NCBI RefSeq assembly: GCF_017562075.2
Contig: NC_054083.1
Location: 33,220,755 to 33,284,754, forward strand
Length of the DNA stretch: 64,000 nucleotides
Direction of reading: 5' to 3'
From: Anopheles merus
Taxonomy: Eukaryota; Arthropoda; Insecta; Diptera; Culicidae
The notes beneath the pieces are model-generated. The model made no database searches and was not told the DNA's origin. It saw only the letters and a program-made list of their open reading frames with translations. This document shows, piece after piece, positions 1 to 10,962 of this stretch; position 1 is the first letter of the stretch, and every line of letters starts with the position of its first letter. The position numbers and the translations under genes are program-made.

Positions 1-75
1 TTTCCTGAAAAAGAAAAGCAAACAAACATGTTTTATAAGTGAAAAACGTCCCACGGATCAAGCGAGCCAACTTAC

Positions 76-2428
76 CAAATAAACGTCACAAAAATTGCAG
101 TAAAAGAACGTTTTCAGTGCCGCCGTTGCCAGATGAAAGTTGTAACTCGCAAACGCCTCTTGGCACTGCTGCACTGTGTTCCCGAGCCGGCTCAGTATCC
201 ATCGATCCATCAGCGGCATTCGATCGACGGCTTGCCGTAGATCCACTGTTTGATCTACAGTTTTCCCCGCATTGAATCGTCCGGCACACGCCAGTGTGTA
301 TCGTGTAGCTTGCCAAATTTTGTTAAAAAATAGCTTATTGGTATGGGCTTCCTGTGCGTTAAAATGTATGAAATGGTTCTTCACGTTGGCTGAACACAGC
401 GTAAACCGTAACGCATCGATGCCACACTCCGGTATACCGCTGGGGAACATTTTGCGCTGTCCGGCAAGGGATTTCCCCAGCTCCGCCTGGGACAGTACAC
501 CCTGCCGGTGCGAATCTTCCGCCTCCGCCTGTAACCGTTCCAGCGAAATGCCGTGTATGACATGATCCGGCTTGATCACATTGCCAAGACTTTTGGACAT
601 CTTTCTGCCAAACTCGTCACAGATAATGCCATGCAGTAGAACCCTTTCGAACGGCAGCTTCCCCGTCAGCTCCTGACCCAGCATAACCATGCGGGCGACC
701 CAGAAGAACAGAATATCGTGCCCAGTTTCCATCAGCTGCAGCGGATAATGGGCGGGTGAAACGGTTCCCGGCCATCCGGTCGATGAAAATGGCAGCAAGC
801 CGGAGGAAAACCACGTATCCAGCACGTCCGGATCCTGCTCGATCGATACCAAGTCCTTCGCCGCGTTCGGTTCCAGCGCTGTAAACTTTTCGCGTGCCTC
901 CTCCTCCGATCGTGCCGCTATCCATCGCTCCTTTGCACCGTCATAGCGGACACAGTACGCAGGGATACGGTGGCCCCACCAGAGCTGCCGCGAAATGCAC
1001 CAATCGCGACAGTTGTCCAACCACCGGAACCACTCCCGTTCGAACGTGTTGGGCACTATTTCGAGCTTGCCTTCCCGCACCGCGTCCATCGCTCGCTGTG
1101 CCATTTCCCGGCACCGTACGAACCATTGCGGCCGAAGCAACAGCTCCACCACATCCTTAGACCGGGAGCAAAGCGGCAACAGCATCGTGTGGGGCTTAAT
1201 GCCACGCAGCAGCGACAGTTTCGCCAGATACTCCAGCAAAGCTTCACGCGCTTCGTACCGCGGCATGCCGGTGAAGGGGCCGAAATGTTCTTGCACCCTT
1301 CCCCGCTCATCGATTACCTCGACCGTGGCCAGATGGTGCCGGCGACCCAGCTCAAAGTCGAACCGATCGTGCGCGGGCGTTATCTTGACCGCTCCCGTCC
1401 CGAACGATCGATCGACCGCGCCGTCAAAGATGAGCGGGATCTCCTCCTTCCTCACCGGATGCCACAGGAAGGTGACCTTGTTGCGTAGATGCGAATAACG
1501 ACCATCGTCCGGGTGCACCGCCACGGCTACATCGCCCAGAAACGTTTCCGGCCGGGTCGTCGACACGACGATCTCTTCCGTCGATCCCTGCACCTTGTAC
1601 GCTATGTCCACCATTCGCCCGAACGTGACGTTACGGCTGTACCCCGGCACGGCTATCTCGGTCGGGCCGCTAATTTCCACATTCTCCACCTCCACGTCCG
1701 AAATGGCCGACTCGAGCGTGCAGGACCAATTGATTAGCGAGCGATCGCGATAGATCAGCCCCCGGTCGAACAGCTGCACGAACGCTTCCTTCACCGCGAC
1801 CGACTGGTGCGCATCCATCGTGAAGTACTCCCTGCTCCAGTCCATCGAGCAGCCCAGCTTCTTCAGCGCCCGCCGGATGCTGTCCTGCTTTTCCACCTTC
1901 CACCGCATCACCTCCTGCAGGAAGCGTTCCCTTCCGAGATCGTGCCGGGTGAGGTTTCGCTCCTTCAGCAGTCGCTTTTCCACCACCACCTGGGTCGCGA
2001 TACCGGCATGATCCATGCCCGGGATCCAGGTGGTCCGTCGGCCGGACAGGCGGGCCTGCCGCACCAACGCATCCTGTATGGCGCCGGTAAGCGCGTGGCC
2101 CAGGTGAAGCTCTCCCGTTACGTTCGGTGGCGGCAGGAGCACATTGAACGGTGGGGCGTTGTCGCGTGTCAGGTTGAATGCGCTCGGCAGTTGAGGTGTC
2201 GTTCCCGATTCGCAGCTTCTCTCCACCTGTGATGGTTTGTATGCCGAGGCAATTTCTATCCAGCGAGAAAACGGTGTGTGATGTAAAAGGTGGTAGAAAA
2301 AGATCTCCCAATCCGTCCGTCTTACCCTTTCCAGTTCCGTATTGTCGCAGGATAACACTTGGTGCGGTTCGACCACAGCCACCGGGCCAGAGTGGCGGTC
2401 CCACATTTCGTCGGAAAACACGGAGCAT
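76..2428 (-). CDS. VARS2: Mitochondrial valyl-tRNA synthetase, 3' end outside the window
   Basis: Charges tRNA-Val with valine in the mitochondrial matrix. I read exons 2428..2326 and 2255..76; a GT donor at 75/74 carries the gene on past the left edge, so the anticodon-binding C-terminus is incomplete (761 residues seen). The class I signatures are clear: HLGH at about residues 85-88 after PPPNVTGE, and KMSKS at about 586-590. Valine-type editing domain sequence lies between them, and the tail reaches the tRNA-binding region with FCDVYL. The 70-bp first intron (2325..2256) is decisive: splicing joins a basic leader starting MLRVFRRNVG, rich in R and lacking acids, to the catalytic frame, which looks like a mitochondrial presequence. 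The domain order and the leader support the mitochondrial paralogue over the larger cytosolic enzyme. The spliced frame is open throughout. Confidence 0.9.
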
Positions 2429-2906
2429 TTTCCCGAGCCCCGCAATTGTTATCTCATTTGCTAGCGAAATCGTGTGCTTCGGCGCCGCAAAGACCGGCCC
2501 ATTTCAAAACACACACGTCCTATGTTTACCTTTTTTGACACTTACAACCATACTGCCCGAACGATAAAATGTACCAACAAATGCAATTATGCAAATTATT
2601 TTAGTTTTCATCTGAAAACCGCATTTTTTTTAAGTAATTTTACAACACATATTTAATTTTTATAATGCATTCTTTTAAATCTACCAGCATTGCACAACAA
2701 TTAAATAAATAAAGAAAATAAAAAAACTTTTGCTCGAAGAAATCTAAACGAAAATAAGCTTTTGTTTACTTTTAATTGAGCATTCGAAAAGTTCAATTCC
2801 TCTTAGTACGAAAACAACCACGTAAATGCACAATTTCAATTTTCCTGTCGTGGTAAAAGCTGTCAAATGCGTTTTGACGTACGAATTGCTTACCACCTGC
2901 GCAGTT

Positions 2907-3608
2907 TAATAGCACCGACAAACCGTCGTGACAAAGTGTCACGACGGTTTGTCGGTGCTATTACACTGGGGTTACAAAAGTGTCCCACACGAAAGTACAG
3001 GCGGTCCCCGAGATACACGGTTAATGGGGACCGAAAACGGCCGGAAAATACCACGTATCTCGAATTTCCGCGTAAGTCGAATCTCGTGATTTCCCGCCAA
3101 AATATCACTAATTTTCGTGCAATTTTACAAGTAGGGGGTTGTTTAAGCCACCAAATTAATTATTTGATATGTTTCTACTGAATTGAACAGTTTTAAACCC
3201 TTTGAAATGGTATTTAACATTCGATCAATACGGAAATTATTTGGTATTTCACAATGGATCTGTCAAATCAGTACAATTTGCTCAAAGAACAGTCAAATTT
3301 GGAAAACCGCGTATCTCCGAATCCGCGTATAAGAGGTACCGTGTATCTCGGGGACCGCCTGTACTGTCATTTACCAGTTACCCGGCGCTCTAGCACCAAT
3401 CGAACACGACATCGAACATGAAAAATGTATGGGATTTGACATGATTGTCTTGTTTGTTTGTTTGTGTCTGACAGTTTGTGTGTCAGTGAAGTAAGCGAAT
3501 CATTATAGAGATGGCGCTAGTGATTAACGTATTTTCATTTGAAATAAGGAGACAACTTTTGAAGCTAATTTTGTTCGAAGTGTCACGTCAGTTTGTCGGT
3601 GGTAATAG
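2907..3608. mobile_element. Probable foldback/MITE-type element with inverted ends
   Basis: The left end is a perfect 27-bp inverted repeat (2907-2933 against 2937-2963) separated by only 3 bp; its core reads ACCGACAAACCGTCGTGACA. A diverged copy of the right arm recurs at about 3582-3608 (TGTCACGTCAGTTTGTCGGT), so the pair can be read as terminal inverted repeats of a roughly 700-bp non-coding element. There is no transposase frame. The boundaries and any target duplication are uncertain. Confidence 0.5.
2998..3361. mobile_element. 364-bp MITE with TA target duplication, nested in a larger element
   Basis: The terminal inverted repeats begin CAGGCGGTCCCCGAGATACA and match perfectly over at least 24 bp at 2998-3021 and 3338-3361. 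TA dinucleotides flank both ends (2996-2997 and 3362-3363), as expected for Tc1/mariner-type insertion. The interior is AT-rich and non-coding and also carries subterminal inverted motifs (CCGCGTA-like). It lies inside the 2907-3608 element, so it is probably the younger insertion. Confidence 0.7.
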
Positions 3609-3674
3609 GGCCAATATATGCGATTTTGTTATACGCTATTTTATAAATTTGACAGTTCTTTGAGCAAATTTTAC
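3271..3674. repeat. 30-bp inverted repeat pair linking the inner MITE to downstream DNA
   Basis: Positions 3271-3300 and 3645-3674 are inverted copies of each other with 28 of 30 matches; the core is TTCTTTGAGCAAATT. One arm lies inside the 364-bp element and the other outside it. This suggests that a second, decayed copy of the same repeat family lies next to it. Confidence 0.55.
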
Positions 3675-4167
3675 TAATTTAACACATAAAATGTCAAATG
3701 CAAAATAAATTCCCTTTTTTATTTTTTTTATGACAATCCATGACTCCTTTTGGAAAGGAGACATGGATGACAGTACACTCCCAGGCTTAGATGGTACGTC
3801 TCTGATTATACCTCCCAAAAGAGAGTATAGGAGGATGTAAACCACCAACCTAATAGAAGAAGGAAAAAAATCCCTTTTGGTCGAATTTTAATAATCATTC
3901 CAAACTTTGTAACATTGTAACGCTATTTCCTCCGGTCCGCATTAATAGCGTATATCGGGGAATGCCTGTAATCTTGATTCACTGATCACACCGCCAACCC
4001 ATTCACCTTGCTCTATGAATTGCATATTGTTTTGACAGCTAAGTCTGTTGATATTACGTGTAGCTTTAACTCGGGTGCAGGACCACAGAGAATTTGCTGA
4101 TACGCAAAGAATCAGCAAATTCGCCCCCATCCCACATCCCACAAAAACCCACAGCAACATTCCAAAC

Positions 4168-7082
4168 ATGAACCTAGTCGAGCAGGAGCATGACGCGAAA
4201 AAGGATCACATCAACGAAATCGTCCTGTCCGAGGACGTGCAGCGTGCCATCGAGCAGGTGCTGCAAAGCTCCGACCCGCTCGACCAGCCCGACTTCAATC
4301 CGACCGACTACATCAACCAGCTGTTCCCGAACGAGCAGTCGCTGTCCAACATCGACGAGGTGATCGCGAAGATGGAGTGCGACATCAGCCTGATCGACGA
4401 CAACATCCGCAGCGTGGTGCGGGGCCAGGTGAACACGGGCGAGAATGGGCGCGTTGCGCTGAAGGAGGCGCAACAGTCGCTCACGCAGCTGTTCTCCCTC
4501 ATCACCGACATCAAGAGCCGGGCGGAGAAGACCGAGGACGCGGTGAAGGAGATAACGCGCGACATCAAGCAGCTCGATTCGGCCAAAAACAACCTCACCT
4601 ATGCCATCACCACCCTCAACCATCTGCACATGCTGGTGGGCGGGGTGGAAAATTTGAAGCGCCTGTCGGAGCGCCGCCAGTACGGCGAGGTGCTGAACCC
4701 GCTGCAGGCCATCATCGAGGTTAACCAGCACTTTCAGCAGTACTCGGAGATCGCGCAGATCCAGACACTGTCCGCCCAGGTGCAGCAAATCCAGTCCGAG
4801 CTGGCCACCCAAATTACGGACGATTTTAAGAACTTTTTCTCCCCGACGAGCCACAGCAACGCGAACCGGATGACGCTGACGCAGCTGAAGGACGCGTGCC
4901 AGGTGGCGTCCGTGCTGGACAAGCCGGTGAAAAAGAACATCCTCAAATGGTTCATAAGTATGTACGGAGTGGGGTGGGGGCAGGGGGTTGGCACGCATCT
5001 GCATTAAAAACTAACACCACAATTTTTGCTCCACACTTTACAGACCTGCAGCTGCAGGAGTATGTGCAGCTGTTTCACGAAAATCAAGACATTGCCTGGC
5101 TGGACAAGATCGACAAGCGGTACGCCTGGGTGAAGCGCCATTTGCTGGACTTTGAGGAAAAGTACGGCACCGTCTTCCCGCCCGACTGGGAAGTGTCCGA
5201 GCGCATCACGGTCCAGTTTTGCACGATAACGCGCGAGGAGCTGGCAAAGATTGTCGCCCGCCGAAGGACGGAGATCGACGTGAAGCTGCTACTGTTTGCC
5301 ATCCAGAAAACGGCCAACTTTGAGCAGCTGCTCGACAAGCGGTTCAACGGCACGACGCTCGTGGAGGCGACCAGCGAGGAGGTACGGCCGGAGCGCGGTT
5401 CGTTCAGCAATCTGATCGGCAGCTGCTTCAAGCCCTACCTGGACATCTACACGGACAGTATCGACCGGGAGCTGACCGCGCTGATCGAGCAGTTTGCGCA
5501 GGCGAATCAACAGATGGTCGTGCCGAAGGAAATCAATCCAGGCATCCTACCAAAGTAAGTGCTTCGTGGAAGGGAATTTTGTTTTCGTGTCTTAAGAACC
5601 GTATTTCCCGTTTCAGCTGCGCCGATTTGTTCGTATTCTACAAAAAGTGCATGGTACAGTGTATGCAGCTGAGCAACGAAAAGCCAATGTACGATTTGGT
5701 GCTGCTGTTCAAGAAGTATCTTCGCGAATACGCTGCCAAGGTGCTGGAGGCACGCATTCCCAAACCGCAGCCACCCAACACGACCACCTCCTCGATCAGC
5801 TCCAGCATGTCGCTGCTGACGAAGGACTTTCAAAACCTGTCCACCGCCGCCGGCCAGGTGATACACAATTTCCTCAAGGAGGGTGAAACGCCAAGGTGAT
5901 TACAGTGGGGCTGCGCCCTCAATTTGCCCGCCGATTAATCACATTGATCCCTTCCATTTCAGGTTCTCCTCTGAAGATATGCGCAAGATTTGCTACATTC
6001 TCGCGACGGCCGAATACTGTCTCGAGACCGTGCAGCAGCTGGAGGACAAGCTGAAGGAAAAGATCGACAAGCAGTACGTCGCGAAGGTGGACCTGTCGGA
6101 CGAGAAGGACGTCTACCATCGCATCATTTCCAACTGCATCCAGCTGCTGGTGCACGATCTCGATGCGGCCTGCGAACAGTCGCTGCTGCTGATGACCAAG
6201 ATCGCCTGGCACAGCATCAGCAACGTGGGCGACCAGAGCGGCTTCGTCAACCAGATCATAACGAATCTCAAGCAAACCGTCCCCGTGATACGGGACAATC
6301 TGGCCAACAGCCGCAAGTATTACACGCAGTTTTGCCACAAGTTCGTTAACTCCTTCATTCCCAAGTACATCAACACACTGTACCGGCTGCGGCCGACCTC
6401 GTCCGGCTCGTCGTCCGCGTCGGGCACGGCAGCGCTGGTCGCCAGTGCGTCCAGCTCGAGCCTTTCCGAGGGCGGCGCCAACAGTGGGGCAGCATCCGGT
6501 GGGAATATTCTCGGCTGCGAGCAGCTCCTGCTGGACACGCACAGCCTGAAAACGGTGCTGATGGATCTGCCCTCCATCGGGTCGCAGGTGCAGCGGAAAC
6601 CACCCGCCAGCTACACGAAGGTTGTCGTCAAGGGCATGGCAAAGGCGGAAATGATAATTAAGGTCGTGATGCAGCCCGTCCATCCGGCGTCGCTCTACAT
6701 CGAGCAGTACCTGAAGCTGATGCCGGAGAGCAGCGTGGTAGAGTTTCACAAGATATTGGAGATGAAGAATGTGCGCAAGATCGAGCAGCAACAGCTGGTG
6801 GAAGCTTACAAGCGGGCTTGCCCGCAGCTGCAGCAGCAACCGCCGACGACTTTGGCCACCGCTGGCAGTCAGGCGGTGGGCACCGAAAGTGGCAACAGCA
6901 CGCAGCAAAGCAACGAACCGCCCACGTTGGGCGGGAATTCAACGCAATCGCAGCAAATTGCAGCGGCTGCAGCCGCAATCAGTGGCGCCGGTTCCAGTAT
7001 TATGGCCCTGGGAGACTCGCTAATGGACAAGGGAAGAATTAAGAAGATAGAAAATTTAATCAAAAATCGGTTACCGAACTAG
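4168..7082 (+). CDS. VPS53: VPS53, subunit of the GARP/EARP tethering complexes
   Basis: Tethers endosome-derived vesicles at the trans-Golgi (with VPS51, VPS52 and VPS54) or at recycling endosomes in EARP. Exons 4168..4957, 5044..5554, 5617..5895 and 5963..7082 join in frame to 899 residues; all introns are 61-86 bp with good GT/AG ends. Strong family stretches include INQLFPNEQSLSNIDEVI, DDNIRSVVRGQ, VKEITRDIKQLD, LDKIDKRYAWVKR and CADLFVFYKKCMVQC, spread over the coiled-coil Vps53_N region and the helical C-terminal half. The start ATG follows AAAC, a good insect context; the frame is open back to 4048 but similarity begins near 4168. A Ser/Ala/Gly-rich insertion at about residues 671-711 sits where other orthologues have a short loop. 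An AATAAA lies at 7172-7177. Confidence 0.95.
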
Positions 7083-7244
7083 TGCGGCTAGAAATCCCAT
7101 TTCCCTCGGTTCCCCTAACGCATTCGGTATTTGCCCATAAATACATAAGCTTAACAAGGGTGATGTACGTTAATAAAATAATCAAACATCTATTTAAATG
7201 GAACAGCAGCACCGTTGTACCTAGTTCATTTTTTCCTCAACCGC

Positions 7245-7697
7245 TCACTTCATCAGCATGTAAACAAACTCCTCATAGTTAATCCTCCCATCACCGTCAA
7301 TATCGGCCTCGGCCAGTAGGTCCTCGAGCTCGCGCTGCGTCAACCGCTCGCCAAAGTTTTGCATCACATCGGACAGCTCGTCAACGGACAGAAACCCGTC
7401 CCCGTTGCGATCGAACACTTTAAACGCCGCGTACAGCTCCTTCTCGTCGACCGGTTCGCGCGATTTATTCTTCATCAGTGCCACAAACTCTTCCCACTCG
7501 ATGCGCCCATTGCCGTCCGAGTCGACTTCGTACACCATCTGTTCCAGCTCGGCCATCGTTGGGTTTAGTCCCAGCACGCGCATCAGATCACCGAGCTCGG
7601 TCGTCGAAATCGAACCGCTACCGTCGCGATCGAACATTTCAAACATTTCCCGGAACTGTTGCTCCTGCATCTCGGACTGTTCGGATTCGGTCATCAT
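7245..7697 (-). CDS. Calmodulin-like protein with four EF-hands, intronless
   Basis: A 150-residue calcium sensor. Four canonical EF loops are present at residues 23-34 (DRDGSGSISTTE), 59-70 (DSDGNGRIEWEE), 96-107 (DRNGDGFLSVDE) and 132-143 (DIDGDGRINYEE), each with acidic residues at loop positions 1, 3 and 12, so all four sites should bind calcium. The size and EF spacing are those of calmodulin, but the sequence differs at many positions (for example MRVLGLNPTMAELE and NFGERLTQREL). It is therefore a divergent paralogue and not calmodulin itself. It is a single exon, while calmodulin genes usually have introns, so an origin by retroposition is possible. The first two codons are both ATG. 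It converges on VPS53, with 162 bp between the stop codons. Target and tissue are unknown. Confidence 0.9.
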   Translation of the reverse strand: MMTESEQSEMQEQQFREMFEMFDRDGSGSISTTELGDLMRVLGLNPTMAELEQMVYEVDSDGNGRIEWEEFVALMKNKSREPVDEKELYAAFKVFDRNGDGFLSVDELSDVMQNFGERLTQRELEDLLAEADIDGDGRINYEEFVYMLMK

Positions 7698-8185
7698 GAT
7701 GGGTTAATTTGGGGTGTAAAGATTTGGATACAGTAAATTTTGCCCAAGGGTACGGTATGTTATGTAAAACACTAAAGTGAATTGACCATCGAAAAAGAAA
7801 ATGCTTACTTAGATAATATGCAAAAAGGCATATAAACTGCTTCATACTAGAAATAACGAACTTTATGGGAAATATTTAAAAAAAAAAATCTTTAAAAATT
7901 TCAAATTGTCCAACTGCTCCCAGCAGCTTCCTTCACTGTGCGCAAGTTTCGTTCAATCACACCCGTTCGACAAATCGAGCTTTTTTTTACATTCGAAAAT
8001 CACTGCCTCTCGCTCATTTACTAGAGGACACGACACGAACACGACGTACTCAACGAAGAACCAGCCATCAAATTAGAAGATCTGTATGATCTATATCAAG
8101 GATTCGCTACAACTAATAGCATTAACAACTAATGCCATAAACAAGAACATAGGGTGAAAATAAGACTTAATAAAACGAGGGAATA

Positions 8186-8415
8186 CAGGGTTTCCATGAT
8201 TTATTGGTCTGTTCCCATAATTTGTTTGGTTCGTCTCACGATTTATTCACCGTATCCCATAGATTTTTGGTTCATTCCCGTGTCCGACTGGATATCAATA
8301 CAATTGAACCAAAAAATTCTGGGAAACGTCCAAAAAATCGAGAGGACACACCAAAAAATATGGGAAGCAATTAAACAAAATATGGAAATCAACCAATTAA
8401 TCGTGAAAAACCCTG
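8186..8415. mobile_element. 230-bp TA-flanked MITE
   Basis: The imperfect terminal inverted repeats start CAGGGTTT and run about 24 bp (left CAGGGTTTCCATGATTTATT; right-end complement CAGGGTTTTTCACGATTAAT). TA flanks both ends (8184-8185 and 8416-8417). Each half also holds internal repeats of a TTCCCATA..TTTG motif, so the whole element can fold into a long hairpin. It is non-coding. Tc1/mariner-like mobilisation is inferred from the TA flanks. Confidence 0.65.
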
Positions 8416-8744
8416 TAAAATACACACAAAGGATACGGTAACAAAGTACGAATCAAAAACAAATGAAGCTAAACACAGAGAAAGTAAGCGAAAATTGTAC
8501 TGATTCGACACATCAATTGTGAAATGCAAAATATTTTCCCATTTGCTATAATTTTAAAACTTTTAAACAACGTAATTTTTAAAAAGGTTCAAAATTGTAA
8601 TATCCAGTTAGAATCACATAAAACAATTAATTCAATAGCATATATCACCCCAATTATTATGTTTTGGCTATTTAGTTTTTTTCCACTAACACTGTTGCAT
8701 ATTAACACACCAGCGCAAGCTGTTTGGAGGTCAAACACCCTTTG

Positions 8745-9015
8745 ACCTCTCTGATGGGTTTGTTCAGCATTATCCGGAGTCGTTCAGAATCGCTAGAAGT
8801 CATCCGGAATCGCCCGGAGTCGAAGTCGTCCGGGTTGACCCGGAGTAGATGTCATCCGGAGACCCGCCTACTCCGATTCCAGTCGACTGCGATCGACTCC
8901 CACTCCGGACGACCTCAGACGACTCCGACTCCGGACGGAACTAGCAGTTCCCATTTTGGTAGAGTCCGAATCGGACTAATAATAGTCGGAATCGGATCGA
9001 AGTCGTGGATGCTGT
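8745..9015. repeat. Degenerate CGGAGTCG array arranged as a palindrome
   Basis: Short units resembling CCGGAGTCGTC run in one orientation (about 8770-8860) and then as the complement (ACTCCGGACGAC-like, about 8865-8940). A tail contains GAATCGGACTAATA-type sequence. A longer relative lies at about 24400-24900. Unit length varies around 9-12 bp and there is no coding potential. Confidence 0.6.
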
Positions 9016-9300
9016 ACAGAAAGCTCATCGCTAGTCACAAATCATCATTCCTAAATTCAAACCCCCTCTTTTTTATTAATTTCTAAAGAGACTTTGAGCC
9101 TTTCGGCATCATTTGCCTCTGCAAAAAATCACAAACCCTCGCCAGCGAACAAAATCCATCCCTTCCTTTTTTAGACCGTTTGCGAGCTCGCGAACTGCAG
9201 TAATTTGCCGCCCGCGGGGATGTAGCGGTGAGCGGTGAGCGAGAGACAGCGATTTTCGAAAACGTCAAAACTCCACACCATGTTGAACGGGTGGCCGCGG

Positions 9301-10903
9301 CCGACGATGGTGTAAATCGGTGACAGCTGAAAACATCAACACACATCAGAAAAAGAGCACCACACACACAGAAAGGGGCCAGAGCGTGGTGTATTATCGT
9401 CTCGTCGTACCAAATTCAGAGATGGTAAGCCTCTGCTGCTGCAACTGCTGCTGCTACTACTGATGTTCTGATTTTCTGCGCATCTTCCGCCCCGGTACGG
9501 GCACGGGACAACCACACGTGTCGTAGCCGTGCTGTGCCGTGCTAGAGGCGCACTGTGTCACTGTGGGGTGTGTTTTGTTCCCGAAGAGTGCAGCTCCCCT
9601 GTCGGTGCGACCCGAGTTCGCCCACCCCGCTTCGGCAGCACTGCGGCCCTAAAGGTGTTACGGAGGCCAACAACCACCAACTACTCCTTCCAGGGTTACT
9701 CTTTCGCCACCGTGTGTCGGGATGTGTGTGTGCGTGTGTAGTGCCAAAATAGTGCGATCATTGGTGCGTACTAGTCCTGCGTAAGAAAGGTGTATGTGTG
9801 CCTTTGTGTGTCCGTATGTGGTCCGTGTCTGTCTCGCGTTTCTAGAAGGAGCTTCCGAAAAGTCGATAATGTGATAGCCGCCGACGTCTGTCTCCGTCTG
9901 CTGCCATTGGTGGTGTTAGTAGTGGCGTATGATGTTGCCCATTGCCTCGATCGTCTCGCTCGCTCGTTGCTAGCACGCCGCACCCTTCTGCTTTCTTTTA
10001 TGCTCTCGGTTTTCGTCCTTGCAAAAACCCCCAGCTCGTTGCAGCATCCCCCCATCATCATCATCATCATCATCATTGTCGTAGTATGTGTGTGTGTGTG
10101 CGTTGATTCCCCGAGCGTACTGACCTATGCTCCGAATGTCAAGTTTTGTTTAGAGAGGGAGAGAGACGTTTCATCTCTGTTTCGCAACATACGATCTGTG
10201 GTCGTCGTCGTCGCCGCCACCACCGCAGCATATGTGGCCCGTAGTGAAGCATATCCAAAGCATGCTTGGATAATCGTCTTGCCCATCCAGTCGGTGTGGT
10301 GAATTTAGCGAGGACAACGTAGGCAGGTCGGTGTACCCGCAAACCATGTGTGTGTGTGAGTGTTTTTTTACTTCTGCCGGGTGATTGAACATCATCCCCT
10401 TTTCGCCGTAGCACCCCCATGGGCTTAGCTGTGTGTGTGAATGTGTGTGTGTGGTGATAGTTTCTGGTCGGAGAGGGCAAGGGAGTCCTACTTAACGAAC
10501 AAAGGAGTCGATTGATGATCCCAATTGCAATGAAACGGTGGTGCAGTTGCACTTTCCTTCGATGTGGCCTGTAGCATTCCGAACTAAAGCAACGCAAAGC
10601 TCATCCGTACCAACGGACATGACAAAATGATGCCGATATATTAAAAATAGAATATCAAAAAAGTATTTAAAGTCTAATAAGAATTGCGTGATTGTTGCAT
10701 TTCTTCTTCTTACTCAAGATAGATATTTGGAGGAACGCAGTGTGCCATGACATCTTCAAACCCATGCCACGACCACATTCACCCATTGTTCGACCAAGCA
10801 TGAGAACATAATTGAACGTATCTTAATTGAATTACTTATCGTGTTTATCATGCCCTTCCTCTGGCCTAGCTTGCTGATGTTGCAAAGAAAGAGAGAGAGA
10901 GAG

Positions 10904-10962
<59 letters not shown>

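Larger units (their letters stand above)
2429..4167. other. Intergenic spacer between the divergent VARS2 and VPS53 genes
   Basis: AT-rich DNA without a credible coding exon. It must hold the two divergent promoters at its ends, and its middle (about 2907-3675) is filled with nested inverted repeats listed separately. I see no clear TATA box. The stretch just before VPS53 (about 4040-4167) is probably its 5' UTR. Confidence 0.6.
7698..9300. other. Intergenic, AT-rich, with two repeat elements
   Basis: No coding exon is supported. The part nearest 7698 should contain the promoter of the calmodulin-like gene. Positions 8186-8415 and about 8745-9015 are repeats listed separately. The rest is low-complexity AT-rich sequence. 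Confidence 0.6.

Noticed and set aside
2326..2445. Continuous upstream extension of VARS2 without splicing as the main product
   Set aside because: That frame has no ATG at its 5' limit and lacks a targeting peptide, whereas splicing yields a convincing mitochondrial leader. Kept only as an isoform idea.
9790..10302. 170-codon plus-strand frame with hydrophobic stretches
   Set aside because: It is driven by microsatellites (Val/Cys runs from GT repeats, Ile run from ATC repeats) in the presumed ataxin-7 intron and resembles no protein family.
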